Positions 8,584-17,090 of a stretch of 64,000 bases of DNA are shown piece after piece. This DNA comes from Achromobacter kerstersii (GTDB lineage: Bacteria > Pseudomonadota > Gammaproteobacteria > Burkholderiales > Burkholderiaceae_B), in NCBI RefSeq assembly GCF_902859595.1, contig NZ_CADIJQ010000001.1, positions 1,426,001-1,490,000 of the forward strand, given 5' to 3'. Position numbers and translations under genes: made by a program. The notes beneath the pieces were generated by a model. It worked only from the letters and a program-made list of their open reading frames with translations, was not told where the DNA came from and ran no database searches. Numbering within the stretch: the stretch's first letter is position 1; each line of letters starts with the position of its first letter.

Positions 8584-10530
8584 ATGACGCTGGTCTACGC
8601 CGCCCCGCCCTTGTCGCGCCCGTTCTCGGCGCCGTTCCCGGTGCGCAGCGCCGCCGACGTGCAGCGGCTGGCTGCGCGCCCCTTGGCGGAAACGCTGACG
8701 GTGCAAAGCACTTACGAGATCTTCCGCAATTCCGCCGCCGCCTTTGGCGACAAGACCGCGCTGACCTTTCTGCGCACGGCCGACCCCGCTGACGACGCGC
8801 TGCACTGGAGCTACCGCGAACTGCTGGCGGGCATCCACCAGACCGCCAATCTGTTGCACGACCTGGGCGTGCGCGCGGGCGACGCCATCGGCGTGATGCT
8901 GCCCGGCTGTCTGGAATATCACCTGGCGTTGTGGGGCGGTGAAGCCGCTGGCATCGTCCAGCCGCTGAACCCGCTGCTGTCGGAAGACAAGCTCGCGTCG
9001 CTGATGACGACCGCGCGCGCCAAGGTGCTGATCGCCTATGGCTCGGACGCCGAATGCGGCACGTGGTCCAAAGCCTTGCGGCTGCGCGAGCGCGTGCCCA
9101 CCTTGCAGACCTTGCTGCGCGTGGCCCCGCTGGACGAACCGCTGTCGGAACGCCCTGCGCTGCCCGACTACGCGCTGGACTTCAACGCCAACCGTTCGGC
9201 GCAACCGGCCGACCGCCTGGTCAGCGAACGCGTGATCCGCGCAAGCGACATCGCCGCGTACTTTCACACGGGCGGCACGACGGGCGCCCCCAAGCTTGCC
9301 ATACACACCCACGCCAACCAGGTGTTCACGGCCTGGGCTGCGGTGCAATTGCAAAACGCCGGGCCTGACGACGTGGTCATCAACGGCTACCCCTTGTTCC
9401 ATGTGGCGGGCGTACTGCCCGCCTCGCTAGCCGCGTTGTCAGCGGGCGTGGAAACCGTCATCCCCACCACCTTGCTGCTGCGCAACCGCGACGTGCTGCG
9501 CAACTACTGGCGGCTGGTTGAGAAGCACCGCGCGACGTCCTTGCAAGGCGTGCCGACCATTCTGGCGGCGCTGGCCGACATCCCGCTGGCGGGCGCCGAT
9601 ATCTCGACGCTGCGCTACTGCCGCACGGGCGCCGCGCCCTTGCCCGCCGAATTGGCCGCGCGCTTCAAGCGCCTGTTCGGGCTGCATGTGAACGAAAGCC
9701 TGGGCATGACCGAAATGGCGGGCATTTCGTCGATCACCCCGCCCGGCTCGGAATTCCCCGTGAACTGCGTGGGCTACCCCTTGCCCTATGTGCAGGTGCG
9801 CATCGTCGGCCTGGACATCCCGGCGGGCGAAGCCGCGCGTGACTTGCCCGCTGGCACGGCGGGCATGGTGCTGTTCAAGGCGCCGAACGTGATCCCGGGC
9901 TTTCTCGACCCCGACGACACCGCGCGCGCCTTCACCGAAGACGGCTGGCTGATCAGCGGCGACGTCGGTTTCCTGGACGCCGAAGGCCGGCTGCATTTGC
10001 AGGGCCGCGCCAAGGACCTGATCATTCGCGGCGGCCACAACATCGATCCCAAGACCATCGAAGACGCGTTGGCGTCGCACCCCGCCGTGCAACTGTGCGC
10101 CGCCGTCGGCGCGCCGGACGCGTATGCGGGCGAGCTGCCCGTGGCGTTCGTGACGCTGGCAGAAGGCGCGCAGGCAACCGAAGCCGAACTCGTCGCCTAT
10201 GCCGCCGCGCACGTGGACGAAGGGCCGGCGCGGCCCAAGCGCGTCATCGTGCTGGACGCGATGCCCATGACCAACGTGGGCAAGATCTACAAACCTGATT
10301 TGCGCCGCCTGGCCACCGCTGTATCGGTACAGGCCGTGGTGGCGCGCACCCTGCACGCGGCCGGGCTTCTCGAAGACAGCGATGTCTTCCGAGTGCTGGC
10401 CGATGCGCAACCGGATGTCGCCGTCGAAGCGGCGCCGGGTGCATCCGCGCCGCTGAAGGAGCAGCTGCGCGAGGCTTTGTCGCGCTTGCCGGTGAAGGTC
10501 GCGTTACGCGACGCGCCGGCAGCCGAATGA
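8584..10530 (+). CDS. AMP-forming acyl-CoA synthetase / acid-CoA ligase
   Basis: A 648-residue ANL-superfamily ligase that activates a carboxylic acid to its acyl-CoA through an acyl-AMP. The phosphate-binding loop HTGGTTGAPK is near residues 228-237, followed by the adenine motif ESLGMTEMAG, the hinge SGDVGFLD-GRLHLQGRAKDLIIRGGHNI and the catalytic lysine in NVGKIYKPDL. Residues after about 570 form an extension of some 75 residues beyond the usual family end. Placed in the operon it supplies the CoA ester for the downstream spiral. Start ATG follows GCGGAGGGCTACGGAC. The natural acid is unknown. Confidence 0.9.
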   Translation: MTLVYAAPPLSRPFSAPFPVRSAADVQRLAARPLAETLTVQSTYEIFRNSAAAFGDKTALTFLRTADPADDALHWSYRELLAGIHQTANLLHDLGVRAGDAIGVMLPGCLEYHLALWGGEAAGIVQPLNPLLSEDKLASLMTTARAKVLIAYGSDAECGTWSKALRLRERVPTLQTLLRVAPLDEPLSERPALPDYALDFNANRSAQPADRLVSERVIRASDIAAYFHTGGTTGAPKLAIHTHANQVFTAWAAVQLQNAGPDDVVINGYPLFHVAGVLPASLAALSAGVETVIPTTLLLRNRDVLRNYWRLVEKHRATSLQGVPTILAALADIPLAGADISTLRYCRTGAAPLPAELAARFKRLFGLHVNESLGMTEMAGISSITPPGSEFPVNCVGYPLPYVQVRIVGLDIPAGEAARDLPAGTAGMVLFKAPNVIPGFLDPDDTARAFTEDGWLISGDVGFLDAEGRLHLQGRAKDLIIRGGHNIDPKTIEDALASHPAVQLCAAVGAPDAYAGELPVAFVTLAEGAQATEAELVAYAAAHVDEGPARPKRVIVLDAMPMTNVGKIYKPDLRRLATAVSVQAVVARTLHAAGLLEDSDVFRVLADAQPDVAVEAAPGASAPLKEQLREALSRLPVKVALRDAPAAE

Positions 10531-10572
10531 CGTTTCAACACCAACCATAACAACACCCTGGAGACAACCATC

Positions 10573-11559
10573 ATGCCCAAGATGCCTATGCGCCGCGCCT
10601 GCCTGGGCGCCCTGCTGCTGGCCGCCGCAGGCGCCGCCCTACCGCTGTCCGCCAGCGCGCAAGCCGCGTTTCCCACCAAACCCATCACGCTGATCGTGCC
10701 CTTCCCCGCAGGCGGTTCCACCGACCGCCACCTGCGCATCGTGGCGCAGGACGCGTCCAAATACCTGGGCCAGCCGGTCATCGTGGAAAACCGTCCCGGT
10801 GCGGGCGGCACGCTAGGCACGGCCACCATGGCGCGCACCGCCAAGCCCGACGGCTACACCATCGCGCTCTACACGCTGGCCATGCTACGCATGCCCTACA
10901 TGCAGAAAAGCAGCTGGGACCCGATCAACGATTTCAGCTTCATCATCGGCTTGTCCGGCTACACCTTCGGCTTCACCGTGCGCTCGGACTCGCCGTACAA
11001 GACCTTCAATGAATACATCGAAGCGGCACGCAAGGCGCCGGGCACGATCGACTACGGCTCTACCGGCATCGGCTCGTCGCCGCACTTGCTGATCGAAGAA
11101 ATCGCCATCAACGCCAAGGTCAAGCTGAACCACGTGCCGTTCAAGGGCAACGCCGACATGCAGCAAGCGCTGCTGGGCGGCCACGTCATGGCGCAAAGCG
11201 ACGCAACGGGTTGGGATCAGTTTGTAGACTCCGGCAAGATGCGCCTGCTGGTCACCTTCGGCGACAAGCGCACCACGCGCTGGCCCGACGTGCCCACCGC
11301 GCAAGAGCTTGGCTACAAGGTTGTGTCTACGTCGCCTTATGGCTTGGCCGGCCCCAAGGGCATGGACCCGGCCGTCGTGAAGACGCTGCACGATGCGTTC
11401 AAGAAAGCGCTGTTCGACCCGGCCAGCATCGACGTCATGAACCAGCTGAACCAGCAGCCGGCGTACCGCAACAGCCAGGACTACAAGGAATGGGCGCAGG
11501 CGACGTACGTGAAGGAAAAGGGGCTGATTGAGTATCTGGGGCTGATGGCGAAGGACTAA
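10573..11559 (+). CDS. Bug-family tripartite tricarboxylate transporter substrate-binding protein
   Basis: A 328-residue periplasmic receptor. An Ala-rich signal peptide ends near ASAQA (residues 26-30), followed by the family hallmark FPTKPITLIVPFPAGGSTDR and VVENRPGAGG-like VIVENRPGAGGTLGT. Bug receptors bind carboxylates or amides and may deliver them to TctAB-type membrane partners; none are in this window, as is usual for the large orphan Bug sets of Bordetella and Achromobacter. As last gene of the beta-oxidation operon it probably binds the acid that the ligase activates. Confidence 0.92.
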   Translation: MPKMPMRRACLGALLLAAAGAALPLSASAQAAFPTKPITLIVPFPAGGSTDRHLRIVAQDASKYLGQPVIVENRPGAGGTLGTATMARTAKPDGYTIALYTLAMLRMPYMQKSSWDPINDFSFIIGLSGYTFGFTVRSDSPYKTFNEYIEAARKAPGTIDYGSTGIGSSPHLLIEEIAINAKVKLNHVPFKGNADMQQALLGGHVMAQSDATGWDQFVDSGKMRLLVTFGDKRTTRWPDVPTAQELGYKVVSTSPYGLAGPKGMDPAVVKTLHDAFKKALFDPASIDVMNQLNQQPAYRNSQDYKEWAQATYVKEKGLIEYLGLMAKD

Positions 11560-11570
11560 GGCGGGGATGA

Positions 11571-11654
11571 GCCGGGGCTGAGGCGGAGGCTAAAGCGGAG
11601 GCTGAGGCGGAAGCTAAAGCGGAGGCTAAAGCAGAGGCTAAGGCGGAAGCTAAA
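11571..11654. repeat. Seven imperfect 12-bp tandem repeats filling a convergent gap
   Basis: Units of the form GCGGAGGCTAAA run from 11571 into the stop codon of the converging LysR gene (11650-11652). Units vary at purine positions (GAG/AAG, AAA/GAG). They fill nearly all of the 90-bp gap between the Bug receptor and the LysR gene. No clear hairpin terminator is seen. Confidence 0.9.
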
Positions 11655-12561
11655 GCGGGGACTCGCCCGCCGCTTGCTGAATGGTCTGGAAGCAGACTTC
11701 CCGCGTGATGCGCGTGGCCGGGCTGATGCTGCGGCCACGCAAGGTCACGAAAGCAAAGTGCGCCTGGATATCGAAGCCAGGTGGTGGCGGCAGGCGCACC
11801 AGCCTGCCGGCATCAGCCTGCGTGCGCGCCGAGGCCAGCACGCCCAGGAAGACGGCGTCCGAGCGTTCGACGATATCGAACAGGTAGGAAATGTCTTCGC
11901 ACTCCATGTGCAATTCAAAGCCGGCGGGTGCGGCGGCGGCGGCCAGCCGGCGGCGGATTTCTGGGCTGAGGCCGGTGGACACGACGGGGTAACGCAAGAC
12001 GTCGGTCAGCGCAGCCTGGCGTGACGCCAGCAAGGGATGGCCCGGCCGGCACACGAAGCCCGAGGCCAGCGCGGGCATCGGGGCCACCTCCAGGTCTTCT
12101 TCGTTGTCCAGCGTGCGGATGTGCACGATCAAGGCGTCCAGCACGCGCTCACGCAGGCTCACCAACAACGATTCCGTTGGCCCGCGTGACAGCTTCACAC
12201 GCAGCTTCGGATACTGATCCAGCAGATGCTGCATCACAGGCACGCTCAGCAATGCGCTGGGCGCCGCCCCCAGCCCCAGCCGGATCGCGCCTGTTTCGCC
12301 CTGGGCCAGCATCTCGGCTTCGCGGCGAATTTCTTCCACTTCCGCCAGCACGCGACGCGCCCGCTGCCCCACCAAACGGCCCAGCGGCGTGGGCTCGTTG
12401 CGCTTGCCGATGCGGTCCACCAGCGACGCGCCCAGCTCGCCTTCCAGCAACTGGATGCTGCGGCTGAACGCCGGTTGCGACAAGTGCAGCGATTCGGCGG
12501 CCCGGGTGAACGACCCGGTTTCCAGCAGCGCCAACAGGTGCGCAAGTTGCGACAAGTTCAT
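11650..12561 (-). CDS. LysR-family transcriptional regulator, divergent from Bug receptor/peptidase genes
   Basis: A 303-residue LysR regulator with an N-terminal HTH (SFTRAAESLHLSQPAFSRSI) and an effector domain. The ATG at 12561 gives the typical MNLSQLAHLLALLE start; an upstream in-frame extension to 12642 would add 27 residues of atypical basic sequence and is rejected. It faces away from the Bug/M20 genes starting at 12747 and shares with them an intergenic region holding a T-N11-A box, so it is the probable regulator of that transport and hydrolysis pair. Confidence 0.87.
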   Translation of the reverse strand: MNLSQLAHLLALLETGSFTRAAESLHLSQPAFSRSIQLLEGELGASLVDRIGKRNEPTPLGRLVGQRARRVLAEVEEIRREAEMLAQGETGAIRLGLGAAPSALLSVPVMQHLLDQYPKLRVKLSRGPTESLLVSLRERVLDALIVHIRTLDNEEDLEVAPMPALASGFVCRPGHPLLASRQAALTDVLRYPVVSTGLSPEIRRRLAAAAAPAGFELHMECEDISYLFDIVERSDAVFLGVLASARTQADAGRLVRLPPPPGFDIQAHFAFVTLRGRSISPATRITREVCFQTIQQAAGESPL

Positions 12562-12644
12562 GGTGCTTGGCGTCCTTGTAGTCAAAACGCGTCTGCAAAT
12601 CGCGTGCAAAACGCGCTTGCGAAGACCGCTTGAATAACCCAATC

Positions 12645-12659
12645 ATGCAAAAAACGCAT
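12645..12659. promoter_or_regulatory. LysR-type T-N11-A box
   Basis: ATGC-N7-GCAT, a 15-bp dyad matching the LysR T-N11-A consensus (T at 12646, A at 12658), in the shared upstream region of the LysR gene and the Bug receptor gene. Likely the regulator's recognition site. Confidence 0.55.
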
Positions 12660-12668
12660 TGTAATCAG

Positions 12669-12684
12669 CCAATCAATCGATTGG
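12669..12684. promoter_or_regulatory. Inverted repeat near the Bug promoter
   Basis: CCAATC-N4-GATTGG, ten bases after the T-N11-A box. It could be the activation site of the LysR protein close to the promoter of the gene at 12747. Confidence 0.45.
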
Positions 12685-12746
12685 ACAGATGAAACGGCGG
12701 CTTCTAGCATCCCTTCCAGCACTCGGATCTATCAAAGGGGAATGCC

Positions 12747-13727
12747 ATGAAAAAGAATCTGATGACCGCCGCCGTTGCGTTGTTGACGGCCTTGAGCCTG
12801 CCCGCCCCCACCTACGCGCAGGCTTATCCCGCCCGCCCCGTCTCGCTGCTGGTGCCTTACCCGGCGGGCGCGGCCAGCGACATCACGGCGCGCGCCGTGC
12901 AAGGGCCGATTTCACAGGCGCTAGGCGCGCAGGTGGTGGTTGAAAACCTGGGCGGCGCCAATGGCGCGCTGGGCGCCAACCGCGTGTTGAACGCCAAGCC
13001 CGACGGCTATCTGCTCTTTCAGGGTTCGCCCAACGAGTTGATTCTGGCGGGGCTGACGAACAAGGCCGTAACGTACAAGCCCGAAGACTTTCAGTTTGTG
13101 GCGCCCGTGGCCACCTCGCCCTACGTGGTGGTGACGCGCGCCGATCTGGGCGCGGCCAATGTCGACGAGCTGATCGCCATGGCCCGCCAGCGCCACGTGC
13201 CGCTGACCTATGGCTCGGGCGGCGCGGGCTCGATGATTCACCTGATCACGGCGGCGCTGGCTGCTCGCACCGGCATCACGCTGACGCACATCCCGTATCG
13301 CGGCGGCGCGCCGCTGATCACGGACATGGCTGGCGGCCAGATCGACTTCGCCATCATGCCGTACCAAGCCAACTACGAAGACCTGCGCCGGGAAGGCCGG
13401 CTGAAGATCATCGGCACGCTGAACCGCGAACGGCTGGCGGCGTTGCCCGATGTGCCCAGCGTGCAGGAAAGCACGACGCTCAAAGACTTCAACTACACCA
13501 TCTGGACGGCGTATCTGGTCAAGCAAGGCACGCCCGCCGACGTGGTGCAGAAACTGCATGCCGCCGTGCAGGCCTCGCTGCGCGACCCCGCCGCGCGCAA
13601 GACGTTGGAAGCGCAGGGCAAGATTCTGTTCGCGCCCCAGACGCTGGCCGAAGGCCAGGCGTTCTACGCCCAGCAGACCGCCGAGCTGGCCGAGCTGGTG
13701 CAGCGCAGCGGCTTTCGCGGCGAGTGA
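12747..13727 (+). CDS. Bug-family tripartite tricarboxylate transporter substrate-binding protein
   Basis: A 326-residue periplasmic receptor with a signal peptide ending near TYAQA, then YPARPVSLLVPYPAGAASDI and VVENLGGANGALG, the conserved Bug ligand-loop regions. The ribosome site AAAGGGG precedes ATG 12747. It is followed by an M20 peptidase gene after 129 bases of repeats, so the ligand may be a peptide or N-acyl amino acid that the peptidase hydrolyses. No TctA/TctB membrane genes are nearby. Confidence 0.92.
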   Translation: MKKNLMTAAVALLTALSLPAPTYAQAYPARPVSLLVPYPAGAASDITARAVQGPISQALGAQVVVENLGGANGALGANRVLNAKPDGYLLFQGSPNELILAGLTNKAVTYKPEDFQFVAPVATSPYVVVTRADLGAANVDELIAMARQRHVPLTYGSGGAGSMIHLITAALAARTGITLTHIPYRGGAPLITDMAGGQIDFAIMPYQANYEDLRREGRLKIIGTLNRERLAALPDVPSVQESTTLKDFNYTIWTAYLVKQGTPADVVQKLHAAVQASLRDPAARKTLEAQGKILFAPQTLAEGQAFYAQQTAELAELVQRSGFRGE

Positions 13728-13758
13728 GTTCGCAATCGTCCTCCCCGCGCTGCGCCAA

Positions 13759-13830
13759 GCGCTTCTCCACGCGCATCTCCTCGCGCTTCTCCTCGCGCTT
13801 CTCCGCGCGCATCTCCTCGCGCCCCTCCCC
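13759..13830. repeat. Six imperfect 12-bp tandem repeats between receptor and peptidase genes
   Basis: Units of the form GCGCTTCTCCTC / GCGCATCTCCTC fill most of the gap 13728-13856. The period equals that of the array at 11571 but the sequence differs. The peptidase ribosome site (ACAGGAAAC) follows the array. Confidence 0.9.
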
Positions 13831-13856
13831 GCCCTTTTCCCCCACAGGAAACTTCA

Positions 13857-15260
13857 ATGACCGATCCCCTTGACCCGGTGTTGACCCACCTGGCCGCCCG
13901 CCAGCCGCAGATCGAAGCGTGGCTGAAAACCTTTCTGCGCATTCCCAGCGTCAGCGCCGACCCGGCCTACGCCGGCTCCATGGAAGACGCCCGCCGCTTT
14001 CTGTGCGAGAGGCTGCGCGCGGAAGGCCTGCAACAGGTGCAGTTGCTGGATGGCGGCGGCGAAGCCGCGGTGTATGGCGAATGGATGGGCGCGCCCGGCC
14101 GGCCCACGTTGCTGATTTATGGCCACTACGACGTCCAGCCCGCCGACCCCGTCGAACTCTGGCGCACGCCCCCCTTTGAACCCACGCAAGACGGCGACCG
14201 CCTCTACGGGCGCGGCACGTCTGATGTCAAAGGGTCCACCACGGTGGCGCTGGAAGTGGTGTTCGCCTACCTGGCGACGCTGCGCGCTTGCCCGGTCAAC
14301 ATCAAGGTCTTCATCGAAGGCGAAGAGGAAACAGGCAGCCCCACTCTGCGCCCGTTGATTGACCGCTACCGCAGCCTGCTGACGGCAGACGCCGTGCTGT
14401 CCGCCGACGGCGGCCGCGCCAGCGCCCAGACGCCCACCATCAACACTGGCGCGCGCGGACATGCGGCGCTGGAAATCAAGCTGCGGACCGCCGCCAAAGA
14501 CCTGCATTCCGGCCGTTATGGCGGCGGCGTCCGGAACGCACTGCATGAGATGGCGACCCTGCTGGCCTCGCTGCACGCAGACGACGGCAGCGTCGCCGTG
14601 GCGGGTTTTCACGACGGCGCCGAACCGCCCACGCCCCGCCAGCGCCAGGACACCGCCGCCTTTCCCTATGACGAAGCCGCCTTCTTTACCGATGTGGGCG
14701 GCGCGTCCCATGGCGAGCCCGGCCACCGCCCGCGCGAACGCATCACCTTGCGCCCCGCGCTGGACGTGAACGGCATGTGGGGCGGCTACACCGGCGCAGG
14801 CACCAAGACCATCATCCCGTGTGAAGCCCAGGCCAAACTGACCGTGCGGATCGTCGAAGGCCAGGACCCGGCACACGTGATTCAGTCGGTGCTGACGCAT
14901 CTGCAACGCCATTGCCCGGCCGGCGTCGGCCTGGAGGTGGTGGCGATGAATGCCGGCTCGCCTGCCGCCACGCTTGCCGCCTGCCACCCCTTGGTGACGG
15001 CCGCCGAAGCCGTGCTGCAATCGCCCGGCGGCCCCAAGCCGATTCATGTGCGGCTAGGCGCCAGCGTGCCTATCACGTCTGTGTTCAAAGAGATGCTGGG
15101 CATCGACACCCTGATGTTTGGCTTCAATCTTCCCGACGAAGACGTGCATGCGCCCAACGAGTTCTTCCGGCTGTCGTCCATCCGGGATGGGGTGCAGGCG
15201 TGGACAAAGTTGCTGGATGCGCTGGGGCGTTTTGAGCCGGCGGCGTTTCACCGCAGCTAG
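13857..15260 (+). CDS. M20 family metallopeptidase / dipeptidase (ArgE/DapE/CNDP-like)
   Basis: A 467-residue M20 zinc hydrolase. Metal-ligand motifs are visible: YGHYDVQP (first His/Asp), LYGRGTSDVKG (bridging Asp), EGEEETGSP (catalytic Glu and metal Glu), ADGG, and a late His in DEDVHAPNEFF. A dimerisation insert lies in the middle. The family removes amino acids from dipeptides or acylated amino acids in the cytoplasm. With the upstream Bug receptor and downstream GntR regulator it forms a small uptake-and-hydrolysis unit; the substrate is not identifiable. Confidence 0.92.
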   Translation: MTDPLDPVLTHLAARQPQIEAWLKTFLRIPSVSADPAYAGSMEDARRFLCERLRAEGLQQVQLLDGGGEAAVYGEWMGAPGRPTLLIYGHYDVQPADPVELWRTPPFEPTQDGDRLYGRGTSDVKGSTTVALEVVFAYLATLRACPVNIKVFIEGEEETGSPTLRPLIDRYRSLLTADAVLSADGGRASAQTPTINTGARGHAALEIKLRTAAKDLHSGRYGGGVRNALHEMATLLASLHADDGSVAVAGFHDGAEPPTPRQRQDTAAFPYDEAAFFTDVGGASHGEPGHRPRERITLRPALDVNGMWGGYTGAGTKTIIPCEAQAKLTVRIVEGQDPAHVIQSVLTHLQRHCPAGVGLEVVAMNAGSPAATLAACHPLVTAAEAVLQSPGGPKPIHVRLGASVPITSVFKEMLGIDTLMFGFNLPDEDVHAPNEFFRLSSIRDGVQAWTKLLDALGRFEPAAFHRS

Positions 15261-15282
15261 GGCGCGGGGCAGGCAGGCCGGC

Positions 15283-15305
15283 TTGAATCCAAGATTTGTA
15301 TTCAA
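15283..15305. promoter_or_regulatory. Candidate GntR operator
   Basis: A 23-bp dyad: TTGAATnCAA, three central bases, then TTGnATTCAA. It lies after the peptidase stop and about 85 bases before the GntR start, overlapping an AT-rich promoter-like stretch. FCD-type GntR regulators commonly bind such short dyads and repress themselves; binding here is inferred. Confidence 0.55.
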
Positions 15306-15389
15306 AAAATGTTTGTCTTTCCTGTTCGGCTTTTTGATAGACTGGCTGCCCGATTGGTTTTTCCCTCCCGGCAGCCGCTGCCGCGCCCC

Positions 15390-16076
15390 ATGACCCAGGA
15401 AGTTCAACCAGACCCCAGCGCCGACGATATCGCCCGCGAAGTGGCCGCCGCCATCGTGGCCCACAAGCTGCCCCCCGGCACCCGGCTACGCGAAGAAGCG
15501 CTGGCGCGCGTCTATAAGGTCAGCCGCACGAAGATCCGCGCGGCGTTGCTGATGCTGTCCAAAGACAAGCTGATCAACATCGTGCCCGACAAGGGCGCCT
15601 TCGTCAGCAAGCCGGACGCAAACGAAGCACGCGAGGTCTACGCCGTGCGCCGCATTCTGGAAGCGGCGCTGGCCAAGGAATTCGTGGCCCGCGCCACTGC
15701 CGCAGACTACCGCCGCATTGACGCCCATCTGGCCGAAGAACGCGCGGCGCTGGAAAGTGGCGACGTGCAGAAACGCAACCACCTGCTGGGCCATTTCCAT
15801 ATTCTGCTGGCGGAAGCCGTGGGCAATTCCGTGCTGACGGGCATGCTGCGCGAGCTGTCCGCGCGCAGCGCCGTCATCACCGTGCTGTACCAAAGCTCGC
15901 ACGACGCCAGTTGCTCGTCGCAAGAGCACCACGCCTTCATCGAAGCCGCCCGCGCGGGCGATACGGAACGCGCCTGCGCGTTGATGGACGAACACCTGGA
16001 ACACGTGCAGACGGCGCTGAACTTCACCGACGACAGCCAGGCGGGCGGCGATCTGGTCACCGCGTTGCTGAGCTGA
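15390..16076 (+). CDS. GntR-family transcriptional regulator (FadR/FCD subfamily)
   Basis: A 228-residue regulator. The winged HTH is at about residues 10-75 (LREEALARVYKVSRTKIRAALLMLSKDKLI), followed by an all-helical FCD ligand domain with conserved Asp/His positions such as NHLLGHFHILLAEAVGN and EHHAFIEAARAGD. The ATG at 15390 gives a normal-length N terminus; extension to 15309 would add 27 unlikely residues. No strong ribosome site is seen. It lies downstream of the M20 peptidase and probably controls the peptidase/Bug unit or itself through the dyad at 15283. Confidence 0.87.
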   Translation: MTQEVQPDPSADDIAREVAAAIVAHKLPPGTRLREEALARVYKVSRTKIRAALLMLSKDKLINIVPDKGAFVSKPDANEAREVYAVRRILEAALAKEFVARATAADYRRIDAHLAEERAALESGDVQKRNHLLGHFHILLAEAVGNSVLTGMLRELSARSAVITVLYQSSHDASCSSQEHHAFIEAARAGDTERACALMDEHLEHVQTALNFTDDSQAGGDLVTALLS

Positions 16077-16082
16077 TCGCCC

Positions 16083-16166
16083 GCTTTCGTTGTCCTGCTT
16101 TCGTTGTCCTGCTTTCGTTGTCCTGCTTTCGTTGTCCCGCTTTCGTTGTCCCGCTTTCGTTGTCCC
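16083..16166. repeat. Six near-perfect 14-bp tandem repeats
   Basis: The unit GCTTTCGTTGTCCT (first three copies) changes to ...CCC in the last three. The array begins six bases after the GntR stop codon and ends 20 bases before the converging LysR stop. The unit length is not a multiple of three, in keeping with its non-coding position. Confidence 0.95.
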
Positions 16167-16186
16167 GTTTCAGTCTTCCTGATCCC

Positions 16187-17056
16187 TCACGCCCGCAGCA
16201 ACTGCCCCATGCGCTGCTGCAACCAAAGCTCAGTGGCGCTGGGCGTTGCGCCTTGCAGCCATAGCGTTCGCACAGACAGCATCGGCAGCGCCAGGCCCGC
16301 GCACGGCACCCGCGCAAGCGTTGTGCGAAAGCTCTCGTACTCGGCAATGTTCAACGGCAGAATCGCCCAGCCCAGACCGTCGGCCACCATGCCGGCGATG
16401 CTGTAGAAGCTGTCGGTGCGCCATACCGTGGGGCTCAGCACCACGTCGTCCACCCCATCCATCTGCATCACCAGTTGCCGGTAATGCGCAAGGTCGGTAC
16501 GCGTGACCTCGGCCAGCGCCGCCAACGGGTGCCGCGCCGCCACGAACACCGCTTGCGCCACATTGCCCAAGTACCGGTGCGCGAACGCGCTGCCCGGGTC
16601 GCCCCGGTCAAAATGAAAAGCGATGCTGGCGCGGCCTTGCTGCACGTAGTCGGCCACTTCGGTCGCGGTACCGTTCAGCTGCGTCAATTCCAGGGCGGGA
16701 AAGCGCTCGGCCAGCTCCCGCACCAGCGCGCCCAGCACCTGATACGGCAAGGCTTCATCCAGCGCAATCGACAGCCGCGCATCTTGCCCCGCCGCAAACG
16801 ACAACGCCCGCTGGTCCAGCCCGCCTGCCTGGCGCAGCAGCTCGCGCGCCTCTTGCAGCAGCACTTCGCCCGCAGGGGTCAGCGTGGCGTTTCGGCGCGA
16901 GCGGTCGAACAATTCCACGCCCAAATCCGCTTCCAGCAAGCCCACCGAGGTGCTGACGGCCGACTGCGCTCGGCCCAGGCTGCGGGCAGCCGCCGAGAAC
17001 GAACCGGCGTCCGCCGCCGCGACGAAATGCCGGATTTGATCCAGGGTCCATTGCAT
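16187..17056 (-). CDS. LysR-family transcriptional regulator, divergent from an MFS exporter
   Basis: A 289-residue LysR regulator. HTH at the start (SFSAAARSLGRAQSAVSTSV), then an effector-binding domain. ATG 17056 follows AAAAGGAGG and gives the typical MQWTLDQIRHFVAAAD. Its upstream region holds a near-perfect T-N11-A palindrome, and the next gene (17206, opposite strand) encodes a DHA2-type drug exporter, so it probably controls that exporter in response to a toxic compound. Confidence 0.9.
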   Translation of the reverse strand: MQWTLDQIRHFVAAADAGSFSAAARSLGRAQSAVSTSVGLLEADLGVELFDRSRRNATLTPAGEVLLQEARELLRQAGGLDQRALSFAAGQDARLSIALDEALPYQVLGALVRELAERFPALELTQLNGTATEVADYVQQGRASIAFHFDRGDPGSAFAHRYLGNVAQAVFVAARHPLAALAEVTRTDLAHYRQLVMQMDGVDDVVLSPTVWRTDSFYSIAGMVADGLGWAILPLNIAEYESFRTTLARVPCAGLALPMLSVRTLWLQGATPSATELWLQQRMGQLLRA

Positions 17057-17071
17057 AAAGCCTCCTTTTAT

Positions 17072-17090
17072 CCATCTATTTTATAGATGG
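17072..17090. promoter_or_regulatory. LysR T-N11-A palindrome between LysR and MFS genes
   Basis: CCATCTA-TTTTA-TAGATGG, seven-base perfect arms, with the LysR T-N11-A pattern inside. A further TAGATA half site lies at 17119-17124. It overlaps the LysR gene's own promoter region, suggesting autorepression with activation of the exporter. Confidence 0.6.
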
